From Phoronis ovalis (lineage: Eukaryota; Phoronida; Phoronidae): a stretch of DNA of 11,245 nucleotides. How positions within the stretch are numbered: the first letter of the stretch is position 1; every line of letters starts with the position of its first letter. Under the pieces are notes generated by a model that was given only the letters and a program-made list of their open reading frames with translations, did not search any database and had not been told where the DNA came from. The position numbers were made by a program, and so were the translations under genes. Below, in pieces: positions 5,730 to 11,245 of this stretch. The DNA lies in NCBI GenBank assembly GCA_028565635.1, contig JAOXYB010055057.1, positions 1 through 11,245 of the forward strand, written 5' to 3'.

Positions 5730-8480
5730 TATTCATCTCATAATATTTAAATAAGAGATATTTATCATCTGTTCACTTTTATCACCAGATACGTTTCGTC
5801 CATTTGAATACTTTTGCATGCATCCATAGACAGCTGATCACAGATCATTCCATAAAAATAACTTTTTATATTAATTTTACCAAATCAATTTGACTGTTGA
5901 TTAGATATGTAGCGCTCAGTTTCATTGAAATATAAAGATAGGATGATGAAACCATTATTTTAATCAAATCTAGTGAACGTTAATTTACAATATACCTGTT
6001 ACATGTACATTTATCATACCACCACAAGTTTTATCTTTAAATACCGGGGAAAAAAATTGAGATTACCTTTTGTGTATCTTTCCAATGTAATATAATTCAT
6101 CAAACCCCAAATCTCAAACGCTTTCATCTAATTTGCGCCGAAAACAGTCCGGCAGGCTCGTTTTAGAGTAAATGAAGCAACGAGAATGGAGATATAATGC
6201 TACTCGCTGTTTTTGAGAAATATCCACGAATAATAAGAAACAATTTAGATAAAACACCGTAAAATCATCAACACGCACTAAGTTATTTGTGGTCACTTTC
6301 TACCAAATACTAGTATTACTAATTGAATTAGCCTTCAGTAGAAAAAGGTGATAGTACTTTAAATAAACATTACACCTGAAAAGATACCTGACTCAGATTT
6401 TAAGCTTGGGTGGATAACTATATAGTTATTCATGATCTGTTTGTATGGGTTGCATTGTATCAAAGCTACCAAGTATGGTATGTCAGAAACGGCAAAGAAT
6501 TCAATGAGACTAATATAATTTTGCTTGTAACCTTGTAACTTCTTGTGAGGTGAGAGCTCCTCAAGGTATCGCAACATTTGTCTGTGTTTGGCATATGTGA
6601 TCGTAGCTCTGTTGTTGTAGAATTGAATGTTTCCTAATAGATGCTCATACTTATATTAGATGCCCATTTTAGGAGTTTCTTGCGAAGGCTAATCTTTAAT
6701 GACATTCTAAGGAATAGCACCATTAGAAACTTTACTCTTTACGATATAATAATACCCCTGGAAAAATACCCTTATTTCTGGTGCAGGAAACGGCAAAGAA
6801 TATGTACATTGTATTGTCCACATAAATTTAGCCCAAGCTTTGATGCCATCCAACGACTGGAAAAGAAGTATTTCCAAAGTATCTCGAAAGCACTAGCTGT
6901 TTCAAAACGTATTTCCGAAAAGAACATTTGGTCAGTAAATGAAACCTTGCTATTCATCGTGACTCTTTTATAATAACATTTCGACTTTTGGTTTTAATTT
7001 CGACTTTAATTCATCTATAAATGGGTAATTTCATGGGGTTTTTTTCGGAATTCCCTACTGTAGAACAATATCAATGCGAATGTGATACAGTTTACTATCA
7101 ACATGTGGTCAGGTGCAACAATATAATTTGCATGCCATGCAGCCGGGCCGATTTGACAGGTCTTGCTTATATCCTAGCTCTTTAGTTTTCATAAAAGCTA
7201 AACGATTGTTTAAGGTCTATTAGGAACTTTGTTTTACTTTTCCAGTACCACTTTGTTTAAGATAGGGTGTCTTTATATTCCCATCATATTTACGACAGCA
7301 GCTTGCTTGTTGCCTTATAACTATTTAGTTTTTGCTGTGGATTATGATGTCCGAGTTTGTGCTTGATTTGCAGGCATAAAGTAATATAATAAACTAACAA
7401 GCTGAAAAAAGAATTGGTAGACATGCGCAGATCTAAACAGTTCTGAAGTTTTTTAAGTTCTAGAGAAATAGAGTACAACCTATAAACCTTTGTACTATCC
7501 ACGCAAATTCTTTCATTCTCTTTACGGCACGTACTTGCTCATCATGATGCCATTATCGATCAGATTATTTTATAAGTACATTAACTTTGAAAAAAACTAT
7601 AGAATACAAAAAGAGGAGTTACTTTTCGACGTTGACTGAAAAAAGTCACCATATATGACTCAATTTTTATTTTTCATGCACAAACATAGCATCAGGAAGC
7701 ATAAAAACAAATCGCATGGGGGAACGTTTATGTTCACGTGAAAACTAACATGATTGAAAAGTTATCCACTTTAACCATGCACATGTAAATTTTTTAATTT
7801 GCATATACCTGTAGGGTAACTGACGTCTCAAATTAAAAATAAGCTAAATTGAAGGATGAAAATTATAAAAAGTATGCACCTGAAAGAAGTATAATTTTAG
7901 CGAGATTTTTAACTTAATATCAAAGTAAACTTTTTCTCTACTAGACAAGCTATTGCTGTCATAAATTAAACTATATTTTTTATTGTTTTAGGTAAGCTTC
8001 ATACCAACTGTAGAAATACGAAGAAATTGTGCAACCTGACTGGTGCGTAAAAAAATTACGTCAGAATAGTTTCTTTCTGTGTCTTCCTATATTTTGATTA
8101 TAGAAATTTCCTCAAATGAAAGTTTAATTGCAGGCAGGAAATGAATTTAAAAAATGAATTGATTTTTTTGTTAAATACAAACACGCCATTAATGTTTTGA
8201 GTTGCAAAGACAGTTGCATTGTTGCGATACCCGTCCAAAACCTGGACTCGTTCTTTAGGTTAATAAATATCAATTATATAATTATATAAGCCATAGGAGA
8301 ATGAAGTTGGAGAAAGTAAACTAAGTAGCAAATCTTTAATGTGTGTGTAAGTGTGTCAGGATGAGATATCAATCCTATAAGAGCTGATGATCGATAGTAA
8401 AATCCTTTTATAAAAAAAACAGAAAAAATCAACTGCAATACCTAACAAAAGGTGTAAACCTCAAATCCAGGCATTCATAC
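5730..8480. other. AT-rich intergenic region with no recognised gene
   Basis: I looked for coding exons, tRNA boxes and snRNA signatures and found none. Frames here are at most 110 codons and show no family motif. Visible small-scale features are a 15 bp string GAAACGGCAAAGAAT present twice (6486-6500 and 6787-6801) and an AG/GTAAG junction after a T-rich run at 7975-7997. AT dinucleotide stretches such as 8270-8290 also occur. Part of the left side may be promoter or leader of the DUF229 gene. Confidence 0.6.
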
Positions 8481-8481
8481 A

Positions 8482-8609
8482 AGAATAGACAGTCTAAAGT
8501 GCTATTTTGTCGATTTTAACTGCACTAGTCACCACTATAGGAGACAATTGTCAACCAAAGTATTTATATATGAATACCTAGAATCGATAGTCTAAAGTGC
8601 TATTTTGTC
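8482..8609. repeat. direct repeat of 30 bp, 98 bp apart
   Basis: AGTCTAAAGTGCTATTTTGT plus C is found identically at 8491-8511 and 8589-8609, each preceded by AGAAT and a few variable bases. The segment between them is unrelated. No element boundaries could be defined. Confidence 0.7.
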
Positions 8610-8974
8610 TACATAAGGTGCAGGACAAGTTTTCGCACTCCGTCTTGTTATGTACTGAACTACTTAGTTAGTTGAATTTATCATAAAAGTAGAATATTAA
8701 TTTGTAATCTACCTACACGTAGTTTATTTATGATTTCCATCAAAAAAAGTAATTAGAATTTACTGATTTTGCTAATAAATATGTCTGATTGAATTTTTAA
8801 AATGTATATCAGGGCCAATTGTAGATAAAATATAAGATATAAGCAAAGTGATGGTACTGTTTATAAAAGTTAAAGTAAAAAAAAAAGTTTTTTACCTGTT
8901 TTATCGTTCTATTTTTTCCAGTTATAAGAAATTTAAATTTGCTGTGACAAAGCTACAAGATGCATGAGGAAAGT

Positions 8975-9151
8975 ATCGCTTCTCGCCTTGGCTAAGATCA
9001 GTGTTTAATATCTGTTCTTATTATCAGCTTAATATCTGATACGTACCCCATCGATAGTAAACTGTTGGAACTGGATGAAGTGTCAGGAGCTTGCTTTCCG
9101 CCTTTACCACCTGTTGGCCTGGTACTGTAATACCTCCAGGATAGACCCACT
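8975..9151 (+). pseudogene. U2 snRNA pseudogene, copy 3 (Sm site and branch-point pairing region lost)
   Basis: The copy is recognisable from ATCGCTTCTCG to the CTCCAGGA of stem IV. Stem-loop I is shortened (GCCTTGGC), and the branch-point-recognition region reads GTTTAATA instead of GTAGTA. TTATTATCAG has an extra TTA. Ten bases covering the right arm of IIb are deleted. The Sm site is reduced from GATTTTTGG to GTTGG. Stem IV has two changes (GGTACTGTAATACC). The length is about 177 nt. A U2 without an Sm site cannot assemble an snRNP, so this is a pseudogene. No clear PSE-like block is found at -58. The 3' hairpin and 3'-box-like motif (9148-9176) are well kept. Confidence 0.9.
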
Positions 9152-9156
9152 CCCCT

Positions 9157-9480
9157 TAGGGAGTAACAAGAAAGTAACTGAGTTGACGATCAGTGCCGAC
9201 TAAGCACTCAAACATCTGTATGATCTACATTGCCCAAAGCCATACTTAATTACTTTCGCGTACTGCCCAAAATCAAAGGAATGCTACGTCTATGCTTTAC
9301 TTTACTTCGGGGACGTTACTCCGGGATAGGAGTACACAAGACATCCTCAATTTTAAAAGTATGAAAAAGAGAACAGTTACCTGACCCAGAGATGGACACT
9401 TAAACAGTGGATAGAAAGTGTGGTATACCTACTGTCACAGGTGTGATACGTTTATACAAACCGGAAGTGAAAATTTGCTG
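9157..9480 (+). repeat. U2 unit spacer downstream of copy 3 (empty-site sister of the 10340-11100 spacer)
   Basis: Blocks ACTAAGCACTCAAACATCTG, AATGCTACGT, CCGGGATAGG, ACAAGACATCC, GTTACCTGACCCAGAGA, GTGTGGTATACCTACTGTCA and ACGTTTATACAAACCGGAAG recur in the same order downstream of copy 4. There they are split by the element at 10462-10924. This gives a natural pair of filled and unfilled spacers. U2 starts in copies 3 and 4 are 739 bp apart, matching the 726 bp of copies 1 and 2. Confidence 0.75.
9299..9320. other. probable transposon excision footprint
   Basis: The sequence is ACTTTACT, TCGGGG, ACGTTACT. Aligned on both flanks (TATGCT on the left, CCGGGATAGG on the right), the two 8-mers coincide exactly with the 8 bp target-site duplications AAGTTTCT and AAGTTGCT around the element at 10462-10924. 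The 6 bp between them resembles the CGGGG element terminus. This is what remains when a DNA element leaves, or is almost fully deleted. Confidence 0.5.
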
Positions 9481-9653
9481 AGATAAAAAATTATAAACTG
9501 TTTAAATATGTTATCATAAAATAGTAATTTAACAGCAATAAATATTTTAAAACTTCAATAACATAAATTCAATTCTAAAATGTAAGTAAATATAATCAAA
9601 ACTGGTGTAACTTAGAATACTGTTCCCACTGATATATGTTTCACTTTTGTTAT

Positions 9654-9675
9654 ACGACCTGTTTTGGTAATAAAC
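9654..9675 (+). promoter_or_regulatory. diverged PSE-like element upstream of U2 copy 4
   Basis: ACGACCTGTTTTGGTAATAA aligns with the -58 to -39 block of copies 1 and 2, at about the same distance from the U2 start. The palindrome that follows in those copies is disrupted here (ACTGTATAACAT). Confidence 0.4.
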
Positions 9676-9713
9676 TGTATAACATTGAATATAGACCCAA
9701 TTTGTGAAAGGGT

Positions 9714-10339
9714 ATCGCTTATCGGCCTTTTGGCTAAGCTAAGATCAAAGTGTAGTATCTGTTCTTGATCTTATCAGCTTAATATCTGATACGTACCCCA
9801 TCTGGGTACTTCGATATTAAACTGATTTTTTGGAACTGGACGAAGTGTCAGGAGCTTGCTCCGCCTTTGTCACGGGCCCGGGGATGTACTCAAAGTTTTT
9901 TTACTACGGGGATGTGCCGCGGAACCCAATCCAAAATTTTAACTTGTGGTAGCAAACACAATCCAAATTTTTTGAAATTTTAGGGTAGTAATCCAAACTT
10001 TGTGAAATATAAGCGTAGCAATCCAACATTTTTTAATATTTAAGTATAGCAATCCATTTTTACGCAAACTGACTGATACAAACCAAATTCCAAAATTTAT
10101 TTATGGAATTATGGATACAAACCTAAAATTAATCCAAATTGTTTGCTGTAACCAGTGGGTAGCAATCCAAATTTTTGAATATCGTTACGGTAGCAATCAA
10201 AAAAAAATAATGTAAAAAGTATACAATCCAAATCCAAAATTTTCAACTCGGCTGCACACCCCCACCGAAAAATAACCTGAGTACCCCCCCGGGATCACGG
10301 GTTGGCCTGGTATTGCAGTACCTCCAGGAACGACCCACT
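9714..10339 (+). pseudogene. U2 snRNA pseudogene, copy 4, split by a 417 bp element
   Basis: The 5' part (9714-9876) runs from ATCGCTTATCGG through stems I, IIa, IIb, the Sm region (ATTTTTTGG, one T extra) and stem III. It keeps an intact GTAGTA. The 3' part (10302-10339) resumes with TTGGCCTGGTATTGCAGTAC, stem-loop IV and the terminus. Without the insert the length is 201 nt: 189 plus a 5 nt duplication (GCTAAGCTAA), a 6 nt insertion (TTCTTGATCTTATC) and the extra T. The insertion sits between stems III and IV and separates the U2A'/B'' binding loop from the rest, so the gene is dead. Confidence 0.9.
9877..10293. mobile_element. 417 bp TIR element inserted in U2 copy 4
   Basis: The ends are exact inverted matches over CCCGGGG and GTACTCA: left CCCGGGGATGTACTCA, right (reverse complement) CCCGGGGGGGTACTCA, followed on both sides by a looser GTGTGC or GTGCCGC sub-motif. 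The flanking duplication is GTCACGGG (9869-9876) and ATCACGGG (10294-10301), 7 of 8 identical. Because it interrupts a known RNA gene, its borders are firm. The core is an imperfect minisatellite built on GTAGCAATCCAAATTTTT, with about eight degenerate copies between 9948 and 10240. There is no coding capacity. Confidence 0.9.
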
Positions 10340-10461
10340 CCCCTTTGAGGAGTAAATACTAAGCATTCAAACATCTGAATGGTCTATATTTTCCAAAGCA
10401 ATACTTACTTTTCCGCACTACCCAAAATCTAAGTAATGCTACGTTTATGCTGTAAGTTTCT

Positions 10462-10924
10462 CCCGGAGGGGCACTGCAATTGAAAGTCATTATATATATA
10501 TGTGCCGCCCAATAGGCCTCCTTTTTCAGCTACCGCGTTTACCACAGGGTATGTTTTTCACGCTTCTCAAAGCCTCATTTACCACAGAGTGTACTTTTCT
10601 TGTTGGATATTTACCACAGGGTATATTTTCAAGAAATATTTGTTTATCATAGGGTATTTTACTTGAAAAATGAATTTACGACTGTTATGAAAAATTAAGG
10701 TCCATAAATTTTCACATATTTATTACCACAGGGTACTTAATTTACAAGTGAATTTTACAAAGGGTATCTATTTCCGGAGAGTTTTTTACAACAGGGTCTA
10801 TTTTCATGGTTTTTCATTTTCGATAGGGTATATTTTTTGGTGACCTTTATTTACCACCGGGGCAGGTTTTTTACCCTGGGCCGCTCACCCCTACCATCGT
10901 TTTTGTCAAGTACCCCACCCCGGG
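10462..10924. mobile_element. 463 bp TIR element in the spacer downstream of U2 copy 4
   Basis: The left end is CCCGGAGGGGCACTGC and the right end (reverse complement) is CCCGGGGTGGGGTACTTG, each followed after about 25-30 bp by a GTGCCGCCC or GTGAGCGGCCC sub-motif. The flanks AAGTTTCT (10454-10461) and AAGTTGCT (10925-10932) form an imperfect 8 bp duplication. Comparison with the sister spacer (9291-9330) confirms both borders. The core is an array of about ten degenerate TTTACCACAGGGTATATTTTC units with variable spacing (10543-10880). There is no open reading frame. Confidence 0.85.
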
Positions 10925-11150
10925 AAGTTGCTCCGGGATAGGATTACGCAAGACATCCCCAATTTTAAGAGTATGAAAGAGAACTGTTACCTGACCCAGA
11001 GACGGAGGATGGAAAGTGTGGTATACCTACTGTCACAGGTGTGCCCGCAGGTGTGATACGTTTATACAAACCGGAAGTTAAAATACGCTGATAGAAAAAA
11101 ATTATAAACAGTTTAAATGTTAAATATTTTACTATAAGGGACTGGTGAGA
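10925..11150 (+). repeat. continuation of the U2 unit spacer after the insertion
   Basis: The segment matches 9313-9525 in order (CCGGGATAGG, AAGACATCC, GTTACCTGACCCAGAGA, GTGTGGTATACCTACTGTCA, TACAAACCGGAAGT, AATTATAAAC). It has a small internal duplication of CAGGTGTG (CAGGTGTGCCCGCAGGTGTG). It leads toward a U2 copy expected beyond the window end. Confidence 0.75.
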
Positions 11151-11160
11151 AATTACCACA

Positions 11161-11245
11161 GGGGGGGGGTTGGTGCAAACGGGGGGGGGGCACGAATTTT
11201 TGTGCCAGGCAAAAGGGGGGGGGTCATGAATTTTTGTGCTCCACG
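11161..11245. repeat. poly-G repeat, about 2-3 units, cut by the window end
   Basis: Three runs of 9, 10 and 9 G lie at 11161-11169, 11181-11190 and 11215-11223. The last two are each followed by an AATTTTTGTGC-containing unit (CACGAATTTTTGTGCC and TCATGAATTTTTGTGC). The first of these forms a GGCAC/GTGCC hairpin. The block interrupts the U2 spacer sequence at about 11156, so it may be the start of another insertion. Its far end is not in view. Confidence 0.6.

Noticed and set aside
6359-6577. 72-codon minus-strand frame
   Set aside because: It has some protein-like composition but no recognisable domain. I could not link it to flanking exons.
6641-6973. 110-codon plus-strand frame and overlapping minus-strand frame
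   Set aside because: This length is expected by chance in several kilobases. There is no family motif, signal peptide or compositional bias, and no splice context was evident.
9877-10293. CRISPR-like array (repeated AATCCAAATTTTT strings)
   Set aside because: The units are degenerate with irregular spacing, lie inside a TIR element, and the genome is eukaryotic.
10543-10880. telomere-like or CRISPR-like array (repeated ACAGGGTAT)
   Set aside because: Spacing is irregular, units are diverged, and the array is bounded by the TIRs of a transposable element.
1-11245. tRNA or 5S rRNA genes linked to the U2 array
   Set aside because: 5S/U2 linkage is known in some bivalves, so I looked for internal A/B or C box sequences and found none.
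1-11245. a novel multi-gene system
   Set aside because: Only one protein gene is supported, and its neighbours are snRNA copies and non-coding elements. Nothing suggests a functional cluster.

Overview
The window looks like invertebrate metazoan nuclear DNA, most likely from a mollusc (probably a bivalve). It is AT-rich and gene-poor, with U2 snRNA genes of the invertebrate type, one DUF229-family protein gene, and several short GC-tipped non-autonomous DNA elements of a kind I associate with bivalve and other lophotrochozoan or deuterostome genomes. The species assignment is inference. There is no bacterial or viral gene content.

Layout. Positions 1-1480 hold the end of a transposable element and then two tandem units of about 730 bp, each with a U2 snRNA copy on the + strand. 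Copy 1 (506-694) looks intact. Copy 2 (1232-1407) has lost stem-loop IIb and carries a damaged Sm site. Positions 1480-2277 are AT-rich spacer. A 390 bp element with terminal inverted repeats (TIRs) lies at 2278-2667. A single long minus-strand reading frame (2870-4945, 691 aa) encodes a complete type II membrane or secretory protein of the DUF229 family (alkaline-phosphatase-like fold). A branch point and 3' splice site lie just upstream of its ATG, which suggests an intron in its 5' UTR. Positions 5130-8970 hold no recognisable gene, only short repeats. The U2 array resumes at 8975 with copy 3 (Sm site and branch-point-recognition sequence lost) and copy 4 (9714-10339), which is split by a 417 bp element. 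A third element of the same type sits in the spacer at 10462-10924. The window ends in poly-G repeats, just short of where a fifth U2 copy would be expected.

How the parts fit. The main story is a U2 snRNA tandem array in decay: one apparently good copy, three pseudogenes, and an interruption of about 7.6 kb containing an unrelated protein gene. The three complete elements share CCCGG termini and imperfect 8-bp target-site duplications but have different internal minisatellite-like cores. One inserted into U2 itself. Another occupies a spacer position where the sister unit shows what looks like an excision scar. The U2 copies share upstream PSE-like sequence and a 3' hairpin followed by a 3'-box-like motif. 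The DUF229 gene has no evident functional link to the U2 array.
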